Shown here in pieces: positions 1 through 7,674 of a DNA stretch of 64,000 nt; the first letter of the stretch is position 1; each line of letters starts with the position of its first letter. The notes under the pieces are model-generated. The model did not search any database and had not been told where the DNA came from. It was given only the letters and a program-made list of their open reading frames with translations. The translations under genes were made by a program, and so were the position numbers. Source of the DNA: Acidimicrobiia bacterium (GTDB lineage Bacteria; Actinomycetota; Acidimicrobiia; Spongiisociales; UBA5794); assembly GCA_041393965.1 (NCBI GenBank), contig JAWKJB010000003.1, forward strand, positions 372,001 to 436,000. The letters are read 5' to 3'.

Positions 1-1
1 C

Positions 2-517
2 GATGCCGAGGATGCGGTCGTTGAGGTCTATTTGACGGCTTGGCGCAAGCTTGAAGAAGCACTCGAAGCGGACCCGCCCAGGTCGTGGTTGTACGGTGTG
101 GCATTCCGAGTCACAGCGAATCAGAGGCGTGGTCGCGACCGCTTCAAACGCCTCGTTGGGAGGCTCGCCGAGATCCCTCACCGGTCCGTCGAGGACTCCG
201 CAGAGGACATGGCGATGACGGCTGCCTCAGCTGACGCGGTGTATGCAGCGTTGGAGACACTCGCACCGATCGATCAGGAACTCATCAAACTCGCGGCCCT
301 TGACGGGTTCTCGCATCAGGAAATCGCAGCGATTGTTGACCGGTCGGTGCCTGCTGTCAGGACACGGCTGTTCCGGGCCCGCCAGCGCCTCGCGGCTCGC
401 CTCGAGCTCAATGCCCGCCGCGACATCTCCTCGAAGCCGGACATCTCTTTAGGTAGAGAAAGCATGCATCGGCCAGCAAGCCCCGGAACTGGGCAAACCG
501 ACGAGGAGGAGCAGTGA
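2..517 (+). CDS. ECF-type RNA polymerase sigma factor, 5' end outside window
   Basis: The frame is open from base 2, and DAEDAVVEVYLTAWRKLEE before the first possible internal start is typical sigma region 2, so the real start lies upstream of the window. WLYGVAFR (region 2.4 side) and a region 4 helix-turn-helix (FSHQEIAAIVDRSVPAVRTRLFRARQRL as separate segments) are visible. It would direct RNA polymerase to a small regulon. The stop overlaps the next gene by 4 nt, so the membrane protein that follows is probably its partner. It is paralogous to the sigma gene at 60746-61309 (shared WLYGVA[FY]R and the region 4 layout). Family assignment is firm; the regulon is unknown. Confidence 0.85.
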   Translation, partial: DAEDAVVEVYLTAWRKLEEALEADPPRSWLYGVAFRVTANQRRGRDRFKRLVGRLAEIPHRSVEDSAEDMAMTAASADAVYAALETLAPIDQELIKLAALDGFSHQEIAAIVDRSVPAVRTRLFRARQRLAARLELNARRDISSKPDISLGRESMHRPASPGTGQTDEEEQ

Positions 518-1245
518 CCAAGGACAGACGCGACCTGTTCGAGGCTCTACGAGAGGGTGACCCGGCTCGTATGAGCAACTCCGAACAGGATGCTCTGCTG
601 CGCCAACGCATCAAGTCGAGAGTTCTCGCGGCTGATCGTCGACCGTTGCGCGCCACACGGCGCAGGATCCTCGTCGTTGCATTGGTAGCCGCCTTTGCCC
701 TCGCATCCACGGCTGCTGCCATCTATCTTGCTCGTGAGCCGTCCGATCCCGCAGGGATCGGCTGCTACCAGGCCGCAACGCTTGACGCTCCACAGTTCGG
801 CGTTCGTGCACCATCGTCATTGCACCCAAGCGAATGTGAACAACTTTGGGCCGACGGAACTCTCACCAACCCATCCGTTGTACCGAAAGGAGAGATCCCA
901 CAACTCGTTGGATGTGTCAACCCAGCTGGAGGGCTCGCCGTATTCCCCAGCAACGACGACCAGCTCTGTGACCGGCTCGGCCTCGCGCGCTACGAGGAGC
1001 CCACTCGAACCGATGTCGTCGAACTCAACGTTCAACTCTTGGGACTCTTCACGACCGAGAAATGTATGACGATGGATGACGCACAAACCCGGGTCGAAGA
1101 CATCCTCACCGCTCAGGGCCTCAGCAACTGGTCGGTGACTGTCACCACGCCAGCCTCAGCCGATCGGCCCTGCGCCAGCTTCAGCCTCAACGGGAGCGAC
1201 CACACCATTCTGCTCGTCCCCATTCCTGTCCCACCGGACGAATAA
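514..1245 (+). CDS. single-pass membrane protein with six-cysteine extracytoplasmic domain, sigma partner
   Basis: 243 aa. A basic cytoplasmic N-terminus (about residues 1-50) is followed by one membrane helix (about 51-72, ILVVALVAAFALASTAAAIYL) and an outside domain of about 170 residues. Six cysteines lie in the contexts GCYQA, SECEQ, VGCV, QLCDR, EKCMT and RPCAS. All six are conserved in the paralogue at 59876-60634, together with the motifs VPxGExPxLVGCV, LAVFPS and LVPIP. The gene is translationally coupled to the sigma gene, so it may act as an anti-sigma factor or sensor, but no zinc-binding HxxxCxxC anti-sigma motif is present. I do not recognise the domain; function is inferred only from position. 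Confidence 0.75.
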   Translation: MTKDRRDLFEALREGDPARMSNSEQDALLRQRIKSRVLAADRRPLRATRRRILVVALVAAFALASTAAAIYLAREPSDPAGIGCYQAATLDAPQFGVRAPSSLHPSECEQLWADGTLTNPSVVPKGEIPQLVGCVNPAGGLAVFPSNDDQLCDRLGLARYEEPTRTDVVELNVQLLGLFTTEKCMTMDDAQTRVEDILTAQGLSNWSVTVTTPASADRPCASFSLNGSDHTILLVPIPVPPDE

Positions 1246-1438
1246 CACATAGCGGATTCCGAGACGTGTCAATCAGTCTCGACCAGAGCGGGCACAGCGC
1301 CGTCGTTATCTGCGATCACGGCATGAGAGTGCCGACATTGGGTCGCGACATCTTGAATCGGCCGGACATCTACAAAGACAAGAGGGCGAGACACCGATAC
1401 ACTTCACTTGGACATTGGGACGTGCTATGGGTCGCGCT

Positions 1439-1888
1439 CTAGATGTCCTTCACACAGAAATTGTTGACAGGTAGCCGGTTGGCGGGTGCCGTCCCGATTT
1501 CGGTGTGGAGTCGGTGCCAGTTGTAGTCGTGGAGCCAGTTGGGAAGCGAATCGATGCGTTGCTGGTTCGACGTGAACGGCTGGTCGTAGGCCCACTCGTT
1601 GAGGAGGGTCTGGTTGAATCGTTCTGCTTTCCCGTTTGTTTGGGGCCGGTACGGTCGAGTCGTGAGATGCCGGGCACCGGCTTGGGCGAGGGCCTGTTGG
1701 AAGACACGTGAGCGGCGGTAGTTCAAGGCGTTGTCGGTCATGACCCGCTCCACGGACACGTGGTGGCTGGCAAACCAGTCCATTGCTCGGGTGATGAAAC
1801 CGGCACATGTGGCGCCTTGTTCATCATTGTGAACTTCGACATACACGACCCGACTGTGGTCATCGATTGCCACATGGATGTTGGTCGC
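1439..1888 (-). pseudogene. IS481-family transposase, C-terminal remnant
   Basis: The reverse strand encodes the integrase core and C-terminus of an IS481-like transposase: VAIDDHSRVVYVEV, then TDNALNYRRS, then RPYRPQTNGKAERFNQTL with the catalytic glutamate. The similarity starts at about RATNIHVAIDD; seven codons further upstream there is an in-frame stop, so the N-terminal helix-turn-helix and first catalytic region are missing. It is a fragment, not an active element. Terminal inverted repeats could not be assigned. The broken edge lies about 70 bp before the small membrane gene at 1958. Confidence 0.8.
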
Positions 1889-1957
1889 CCGGAGGAATGC
1901 AGGTCAGGAACAACAATTCGCGGCTTCCTTGGCCAATTCTGCAATAGGATCGACACG

Positions 1958-2269
1958 ATGATGAGACGTGCAGTGATTTGGATCATCGTCGTGTGGGCCG
2001 TGGGCGTATCTGCCTTTGCATTGTCGGCGGTTTCCGATGCGAACGATGACGCGCGCGCCATCGTTGTAATCGCATCAGTCTTGGGCCCCGTGTCGGCTCT
2101 GTTTGCTGCGTGGGCATATTCCAAGCAAGAGTTAGGCGTCGCTGTGGTGCTTCTCCTTCTGTCGACCGTCACTCCGACCTATTCCGCGTGGCCGTTGTCG
2201 TTGGTTCCCGTTGTCTTGGCTGTTGTGATCGTGCTCACGAGATCGCGGGACAGATCGTCTCTGGTTTGA
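1958..2269 (+). CDS. small multi-pass membrane protein of unknown function
   Basis: 103 aa, almost entirely hydrophobic. Helices are visible at about residues 4-24 (AVIWIIVVWAVGVSAFALSAV), 32-54, 58-70 and 75-94, ending in a basic tail (RSRDRSSLV). The chosen start is the first of two adjacent ATG codons, with AGGAT about 8 nt upstream. The frame stays open further upstream, but only through the antisense of the transposase remnant. I recognise no family. The proximity of the IS edge leaves open that its original promoter was replaced. Confidence 0.5.
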   Translation: MMRRAVIWIIVVWAVGVSAFALSAVSDANDDARAIVVIASVLGPVSALFAAWAYSKQELGVAVVLLLLSTVTPTYSAWPLSLVPVVLAVVIVLTRSRDRSSLV

Positions 2270-2473
2270 GCGAGAGCGGCTGTTCTATCTCGAAGGTCTC
2301 AGCGCAGGACTTGTCCATACCCGGGGTCGTGGACCTGGCCAGGGAACAGCAAGCGGGGGCGGCGATTAGTGACGGTCACCTGATGGCCTCAACGACGACC
2401 TGCGCCAGGGCGCCGTGCGATTCCGCGATCGGCAAACGGGCCGCTACTTGGCATCCGACGACATCGGCATCAG
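2270..2473. other. intergenic, no gene recognised
   Basis: An open frame crosses this stretch (2110-2499, + strand), but its product has no recognisable domain and its first half is a shadow of the membrane gene in another frame. Nothing else is supported until the promoter at 2474. Confidence 0.5.
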
Positions 2474-2502
2474 TTGACACCGGTATTCCCTGCAAGTAAT
2501 AT
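2474..2502 (+). promoter_or_regulatory. near-consensus sigma-A promoter of the higBA operon
   Basis: TTGACA at 2474-2479, a 17-nt spacer, and TAATAT at 2497-2502. This is the closest match to the housekeeping consensus seen in the window. The expected transcription start (about 2509-2510) falls on the GTG start codon of the toxin, so the mRNA would be leaderless. Confidence 0.8.
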
Positions 2503-2509
2503 CCTCTGT

Positions 2510-2896
2510 GTGGCATACGAGGTAATCGTTCTCGACGAGTTCGTCACCTGGTGGGACATGTTGACCGAGAAACAACAAGATGAGTTGACAGGTCGGATCG
2601 AGCTGTTGGAGCGTCATGGTCCGGGTCTTGGTCGACCCGTGGTCGACACGATCACGGGTTCGTCGTTGGCCAACCTCAAGGAGCTTCGCGCCAGATCGGA
2701 GGGATCCGACTTGAGGGTGTTATTTGTCTTCGATCCGTTGCGAAGAGCCGTTCTTCTGCTGGGAGGCGACAAGTCAGGGCAGTGGACGAAGTGGTATCAG
2801 AGAGCAATACCGAGGGCCGAGATGCGATATCAGGAATACCTGGAGAGCGACCAGTACACAGCCGAATTCGACGAGCACCAACGACGACAGCCGTGA
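2510..2896 (+). CDS. higB: HigB-like toxin (RelE superfamily, Gp49-like)
   Basis: 128 aa from the GTG at 2510. The segments LKELRARS, LRVLFVFDP, RAVLLLGGDKSG and WYQRAIPRAEMRYQEY are typical of the phage-Gp49-like/HigB family of ribosome-dependent mRNA interferases. The start is set by the promoter: GTG lies 7 nt after the -10 box, with no room for a ribosome binding site. A longer in-frame start at 2474 would lie inside the -35 box. The gene is followed 32 nt later by an XRE-type antitoxin, the toxin-first order typical of higBA. An intact pair next to an IS fragment suggests horizontally acquired DNA. Target specificity is not shown by the sequence. Confidence 0.82.
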   Translation: MAYEVIVLDEFVTWWDMLTEKQQDELTGRIELLERHGPGLGRPVVDTITGSSLANLKELRARSEGSDLRVLFVFDPLRRAVLLLGGDKSGQWTKWYQRAIPRAEMRYQEYLESDQYTAEFDEHQRRQP

Positions 2897-2928
2897 TGCG
2901 AGATCGAACGAATGAACGGAGAAAGACG

Positions 2929-3294
2929 ATGAGTGCGAGGAAGCCCGCTGCGGACAAGCGTGACTACCGGCGTTTCAGTGAACTTCGTCGCGAGATCGAC
3001 GGTGATACCGAACGGCGTACCCGTGCAAACCGGGCGTACCAGGACGGTCTGCGGGATGTCATCACCCATAGTCTCACCGAAATCCGCCAGATGCGTCAAA
3101 TAACGCAGGTCGAACTCGCTGAGGCACTCGATGTGGGCCAACCGAGGATCTCTCGGATGGAACGCGGGGGAGACAGCCTTCTTTCCACGGTGGCCGCGTA
3201 TGTCGAGGCCCTGGGCGGGCATCTGGAGGTCGCGGCGGTGTTCGACGACGATCGGGTCCTCCTCGAGTTGACCAAGACCGAGATGTCGAAATAG
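2929..3294 (+). CDS. higA: HigA-like XRE-family antitoxin
   Basis: 121 aa. The C-terminal half holds a helix-turn-helix (about residues 60-90): IRQMRQITQVELAEALDVGQ followed by PRISRMERGGDSLLSTVAAY. The tail has the LGGHLEVAAVF segment common in HigA/XRE antitoxins. The basic N-terminal half (about 45 residues) probably binds the toxin. The start ATG is preceded by GGAGAAAG, unlike the leaderless toxin gene, so the second gene depends on a Shine-Dalgarno site. The expected role is neutralising HigB and autorepressing the promoter at 2474. Confidence 0.82.
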   Translation: MSARKPAADKRDYRRFSELRREIDGDTERRTRANRAYQDGLRDVITHSLTEIRQMRQITQVELAEALDVGQPRISRMERGGDSLLSTVAAYVEALGGHLEVAAVFDDDRVLLELTKTEMSK

Positions 3295-3452
3295 CGGTCG
3301 CAACCATCTGCACGGCGAGACGCGGTTTCGCATGCGCCGACGCGAACCGCTAGGGGGCGCGCTACCCGGCGTAGGAGTCGATGTTCCCGCGGGTGCTCCG
3401 TTGTTGTGTTCCCCGAGTGTTGAGTCATGAGAGCGATTCTATTAGAGTGTTA
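3295..3452. other. intergenic, no gene recognised
   Basis: Separates higA from the promoter of the leucine-rich-repeat gene. No coding signal or strong hairpin was found. Confidence 0.5.
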
Positions 3453-3482
3453 TTGACACAACAGGTGTGTATCTGCTACTAT
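3453..3482 (+). promoter_or_regulatory. promoter of the leucine-rich-repeat gene
   Basis: TTGACA at 3453-3458, an 18-nt spacer, and TACTAT at 3477-3482. The ATG at 3489 follows 6 nt after the -10 box, so the transcript should begin at or next to the start codon. Confidence 0.75.
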
Positions 3483-3488
3483 CCGAGT

Positions 3489-4703
3489 ATGGATACGATC
3501 AAGCAACCACAGAGCACGATTCAGTTCCCTCCGACGACACGACCGGAGGGCGCGACGCCCGCCCAGTTCGGTCGTGTTGATGCATACGGACCCCTTCACC
3601 CTCCGCGGTACTTCGCGCAGGCCGAAGGTCCAATCGAGGTCAAGGCTTGGGATTGCCACGCCCTGTGCTTTCCCCACCACACGGCCGGTCAGATCGCGGC
3701 CTTGCTCGATGGACAGGCACTGCATGTCGACACCATCGAGATCCGCGGCGGCGAACTCGACACCAAGGACATCGATGCGATTGCCTCGGCAGGTACCGAC
3801 AATCTGGTCCTTGGTCACGAGCGCGACGAGGAGGGATTCTGTGAGACGACGGTCTCGTTTCGGCATGGTGCGGACCTCTCGAAACTGTGCCTCTCGTACC
3901 TGACGGTGTCGGGCATCCCGTTCACCGATGAACTGCTCAGCACCCTCGGCGCACCGACCGAACTCTCCTTGCTGGCCGTCGACACGACGAAGGTGTCGCT
4001 TGCGGCCATCGCACGATTGCGCTGGCTGGAGATCCTTTGGATGGCAGGCGTAGCAGTCGACCCGTTGGCCCTGCGGTCGCTGGAATCGCTGAGGTCGCTG
4101 TGGTCGATTCGGCTTCAGCACACCGACCTCACCGATGACGAGCTACCCCTCCTCTCCTCACTTCCGTCGTTGACGCACCTCGAGATCGGCTACAACAAGA
4201 ACATCGGTTGGAACCTCAAACCACTCACGCACGCGCGGCAGCTGACATGGATCAGTCTGGCAACGACCGGTGTCACCGACAAGAGTCTTGCGCCCCTCGG
4301 CCGGATGCCATGGCTCCGACATGTGGTGCTCCAATGTACGGCGGTCACCGACAAGGGGCTCTCGGCAATTCGAGATCTGCCGCTTCAATCCCTGAATCTG
4401 GCAGGAACCGCCTTGACCGACGATGGACTGGCCAAGCTGGTACGCGACCTTCCCACGCTTGAGAGTCTCGATCTTCGGGCAACTCGTGTCACACGCCGGG
4501 GAGTGGCCAAACTCATTCCCGAGCTCCCGAACCTCTTGGAACTCGGCGTGTCGGGTGACTTGCTCGATCGGGACATGGGATTACACCTCTCGGAACACTC
4601 CAGCGTGCGGCAACTCCGCATCTGCCCGCCCATGGACGGACGGGGTTGGGTCGAGGCCGTCGCCTGTCTTGGTGCCGCTACCTGGACAGGACTACCGGCG
4701 TGA
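3489..4703 (+). CDS. cytoplasmic leucine-rich-repeat protein
   Basis: 404 aa with no signal peptide or membrane helix. From about residue 150 to 380 there are repeats of about 24 residues with the pattern LxxLxxLxLxxTxVTDxxLxxL, for example LTWISLATTGVTDKSLAPLG and LQSLNLAGTALTDDGLAKL. This is the form found in internalin-like and F-box-like bacterial LRR proteins. The N-terminal 130 residues carry no motif I recognise. LRR proteins generally serve as binding scaffolds; the partner here is unknown. The start is fixed by the leaderless promoter directly upstream. The gene stands alone after higBA and converges on the MFS gene. Confidence 0.7.
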   Translation: MDTIKQPQSTIQFPPTTRPEGATPAQFGRVDAYGPLHPPRYFAQAEGPIEVKAWDCHALCFPHHTAGQIAALLDGQALHVDTIEIRGGELDTKDIDAIASAGTDNLVLGHERDEEGFCETTVSFRHGADLSKLCLSYLTVSGIPFTDELLSTLGAPTELSLLAVDTTKVSLAAIARLRWLEILWMAGVAVDPLALRSLESLRSLWSIRLQHTDLTDDELPLLSSLPSLTHLEIGYNKNIGWNLKPLTHARQLTWISLATTGVTDKSLAPLGRMPWLRHVVLQCTAVTDKGLSAIRDLPLQSLNLAGTALTDDGLAKLVRDLPTLESLDLRATRVTRRGVAKLIPELPNLLELGVSGDLLDRDMGLHLSEHSSVRQLRICPPMDGRGWVEAVACLGAATWTGLPA

Positions 4704-4736
4704 CCCATCGATCACACCAGCGGCACAGCAGCGATC

Positions 4737-6440
4737 TCAGGCCGGTGGTGATGATGGAGCGGCTTCGGTTCGGAGCGTCAGATCTTCGGGATCGAGGCTG
4801 ATGCTCCCGTCGGTTCGATGCAGATCGGTGTGCTCGTCGACGAGGATATCCCACTCGGAGTGATCGGCGGTGCCTCGGACATCGACGGCGATCATGTGGC
4901 GCGTTCTCGGGCCACCGGTACGATCGAATGAGGCCGCACGCCTGATCACGACCGCTGCGTGCTGATCAATCCGTCGGTGCTGACGCAGGTGGTTGTCCCA
5001 CGATGAAAGCACCATCACCTCCGTCATCGTGAGCACATCGGAAGCATCGCGATACAGCCGCCACCGGTAGGCACCGGTGGTCAGTCGTACCAGCCTGAGA
5101 TCATTCATGGCATCGATGAAGTCCGGCAGATCTTCAGGGTCGATGGTCCAGGTGGTTGCGATCAGGACCGGCCCGCCGTCGTGCTGGATGTCGTGCGGCT
5201 CCGGATCCCAATCATCGAGTGGTTCGGTCGACACATACTCGCCGAGCCGTGGAACACCGAACCAGAGGCTGACGAGACCAACGATCACCGTCGCGAGCGA
5301 AAGGACGGCGACGGCCTCGGCAGGCCCGATCATGGAACCGAGCACGCCGGCGGCGATCGATCCGATCGGGAGAAGCCCGGAAAACGACAGGGTGTACAGG
5401 CTCATGGCCCTTCCCCTGACCCATGCGGGAACGAGCAGCTGGACGGTCGCTCCGAGCGTCGCAAGTGACCACACCCAACACAGGCCGGCAGCCGCCATCG
5501 CCGCCCCGGTGAGCACGGGTGTCCTCGACATGCCGACGATGAAGCCGGATGTGCCGAACAGGGCGATCGACACCGGGACCATGCGTGAACCGAGCATGCT
5601 CTGCGCCCACACCCTCGAGAATGCCCCGACCAGCGCACCGATACCCATCGCACCCAGCAAGAGCCCGTACAACAACGCGCTCCCGCCGAGAGCCGAACCC
5701 GACACATTGGGCAGCATCGACTGGACCACGGCCGAGGTGATGGCAAAGGCTCCAGCGACCGCAAGCAGGCGACGGAACGCAGGGGTGAACCTCGCGAAGC
5801 GCAACCCGGTTGCCATCGCGCTCCCGATCGGTTCCGCGTCCTGTCTGACGAACCGCTGGCTTCCGAATCGTGCAAGGACCACGATGACGCCCAGATAGGT
5901 CGCTGCGTTGAACGCGAAGGCGATTCCCGCTCCGGCCGCGGCGACGATCGCACCACCGAGCGCAGGCCCGATCGCCCTCGCGACATTGAACGATGCCGAA
6001 TTCAGCGCAACGGCGCTCGCGATCATGCCCCTCGGCACAAGATCGGGGACAAGTGCCTGCCACGACGGCATGTTGATCGACAGGCCGACGCCGAGCAGCA
6101 GGCCGAGCCCGAGCAGGACTCCGGGCGTGAGAGCGTCGAGATACGATGTGATCGCCATCGCCACCGCTGCTCCACCCATGATCGACTGGGCAACGATCAG
6201 GACCCTCCTGCGTTCGAAGAGGTCGGCAATCGCGCCCGCTGGGAGCGCGAGGGCAAGGAGGGGTAGCGTTGATGATGCCGCCATCATCCCGACCCACAGG
6301 GGCGATGATGTCAACTCGAACATCAGCCAGGATCCGGCGACGGCCTGGATGAACGAGCCGACATTCGAGACCATCGACGCCGCCCACAGGGCCCGAAACT
6401 TCGAGATGCGCAACGGCTCGATCGAGGTCTGAAGGCTCAC
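4737..6440 (-). CDS. MFS exporter of the MFS_3 (EntS-like) type with C-terminal soluble domain
   Basis: 567 aa from a GTG start. The first 400 residues form 11-12 membrane helices with the family signatures FRALWAASMVSNVGSFIQAVA (as adjacent segments), LPAGAIADLFERRRVLI (motif A region) and ARAIGPALGGAIV. A soluble tail of about 140 residues follows (about 425-540), containing VLIATTWTIDPEDLPDFIDAM and LYRDASDVLTMTEVMVLSSW. This resembles the ABM/dabb-like tail often fused to MFS_3 members. Such exporters release siderophores or other small molecules; the substrate is not indicated. A possible -10 box TAGAAT lies about 35 nt upstream on the reverse strand. The gene stands alone. Confidence 0.8.
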   Translation of the reverse strand: MSLQTSIEPLRISKFRALWAASMVSNVGSFIQAVAGSWLMFELTSSPLWVGMMAASSTLPLLALALPAGAIADLFERRRVLIVAQSIMGGAAVAMAITSYLDALTPGVLLGLGLLLGVGLSINMPSWQALVPDLVPRGMIASAVALNSASFNVARAIGPALGGAIVAAAGAGIAFAFNAATYLGVIVVLARFGSQRFVRQDAEPIGSAMATGLRFARFTPAFRRLLAVAGAFAITSAVVQSMLPNVSGSALGGSALLYGLLLGAMGIGALVGAFSRVWAQSMLGSRMVPVSIALFGTSGFIVGMSRTPVLTGAAMAAAGLCWVWSLATLGATVQLLVPAWVRGRAMSLYTLSFSGLLPIGSIAAGVLGSMIGPAEAVAVLSLATVIVGLVSLWFGVPRLGEYVSTEPLDDWDPEPHDIQHDGGPVLIATTWTIDPEDLPDFIDAMNDLRLVRLTTGAYRWRLYRDASDVLTMTEVMVLSSWDNHLRQHRRIDQHAAVVIRRAASFDRTGGPRTRHMIAVDVRGTADHSEWDILVDEHTDLHRTDGSISLDPEDLTLRTEAAPSSPPA

Positions 6441-6596
6441 GGTCGACTACTCACATGGGGCGGACACTGCTGACAATTCTACGGTCGGGGGCCGACCGTC
6501 AGAACTGCGCGTCCATCACCGCTGGGCGCGTTCAACACAAGCGAGGTGATTCGCTGCACACCGTGACCGACGGTCGCGGTTCGTGTTGTGGGTTCG

Positions 6597-7061
6597 CTAC
6601 CGGTCGTCGCTTCGGAACTGCCATGCGCCCACGGCGCACAACCCACCGGCAACCCAGAAGGCGATCTCGAAGAACAGCGTGGATCCGCTGTAGCGGAAGC
6701 TCGTGATGAGGGTCTCATCGATCAGTGCGCTCAGTGCGATCAACGCGATGGCCCATGCGCCGACACGAACGAGCGTCCCGTAGTGTGCGTGCCACGCCCG
6801 TTGTTTGCCCGAGTAGTAGAAATACATCGCGACGAGGATGCCCAACGGGATCAGCCATGAGCTGTTCGATAGGCCGTAGTCGTCGAGGATCCAGGTCCCG
6901 ATGAGCAGATCGACGACAAGGATGATCAAGCATCCCAACGCAATCAGTCGCTCGCCCGCGGTCAACTGGTTGCTGACATTCATCGCGGCTCCCGCGATGT
7001 CGTTGGCGGCTGACGGTTCCTCAGCGGGCTTGTCGCCCGCTGCGTGTGGCTCGCTGGTCAT
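6597..7061 (-). CDS. four-helix membrane protein of unknown function
   Basis: 154 aa. A charged N-terminus of about 35 residues is followed by four hydrophobic segments: LIALGCLIILVVDLLIGTWI, SSWLIPLGILVAMYFYYSG, VGAWAIALIALSALIDE and FFEIAFWVAGGLCAVGAW. The start ATG at 7061 is preceded by GGGGAGG. An upstream in-frame ATG (7094) lacks such a site. No family is recognised. It is divergent from the sigma gene at 7216. Confidence 0.65.
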   Translation of the reverse strand: MTSEPHAAGDKPAEEPSAANDIAGAAMNVSNQLTAGERLIALGCLIILVVDLLIGTWILDDYGLSNSSWLIPLGILVAMYFYYSGKQRAWHAHYGTLVRVGAWAIALIALSALIDETLITSFRYSGSTLFFEIAFWVAGGLCAVGAWQFRSDDR

Positions 7062-7215
7062 GCGTCCTCCCCTGTGAGATTCGCTCCACAACAATTATCA
7101 CCGTGAGCCTAGAGAATTCGGCCCGTGCGTGCACGGATATCCGGCTCCTTTTGGTGACTCCTCTTTGTGACAGAATTGCTGCAACGCTCGAGGTGTCCCA
7201 GGCGTGGATGGGGTG

Positions 7216-7674
7216 ATGGACGAATCAGAGATCTATTTGTCCGTTCGGAGGGATCTGATGCGATACGCCACAGCACTCACCGGGCCAGACGCCGCCGACG
7301 ACATCGTGTCTGCGGTGGTCACGCGCACGCTTGCTCGTTCCGGCGGTCTTTCGGGGCTGCGTGAGCCCAAGCATTACCTGATGAAGTCGGTTCTCAACGA
7401 GGTCCGGTCCCGCCATCGCAAGCAGGCTCGACGATCCGAGATGCCGGTCAGGACGGAGGACGCCGTTGACGGCATTCCGGATTCGTCGACAGCTTCGCTC
7501 GTTGATCATGTGATTGCATCGTTTCCTCCTCGTCAGCGTGCCGCTGCCTACCTCGTGTTCCACGAGGAATACACACCGTCAGAGGCTGCCGCAGTGATGG
7601 GCTGTCGCCCTGCAACCGTCCGCCGATACCTCCATCTCGCCAGAACCCGGCTACGGGAGGCCCTCGATGCCTAG
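7216..7674 (+). CDS. ECF-like sigma factor
   Basis: 152 aa. Region 2 is short and divergent (MRYATALTGPDAADDIVSAVVTRTLAR). Region 4 is clear: FPPRQRAAAYLVFHEEYTPSEAAAVMGCRPATVRRYLHLARTRLRE. A second possible start four codons upstream (7204) cannot be excluded; 7216 has GGGGTG just before it. The stop overlaps the start of the following membrane protein gene by 8 nt, so this is a second sigma/membrane-partner unit in the window. It resembles the SigE/SACE_1711 group of actinobacterial ECF factors. Confidence 0.75.
   Translation: MDESEIYLSVRRDLMRYATALTGPDAADDIVSAVVTRTLARSGGLSGLREPKHYLMKSVLNEVRSRHRKQARRSEMPVRTEDAVDGIPDSSTASLVDHVIASFPPRQRAAAYLVFHEEYTPSEAAAVMGCRPATVRRYLHLARTRLREALDA

Noticed and set aside
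2110..2499. Open frame of 129 codons between the small membrane gene and higB
   Set aside because: It overlaps the membrane gene in another frame, ends inside the higB promoter and has no recognisable features.
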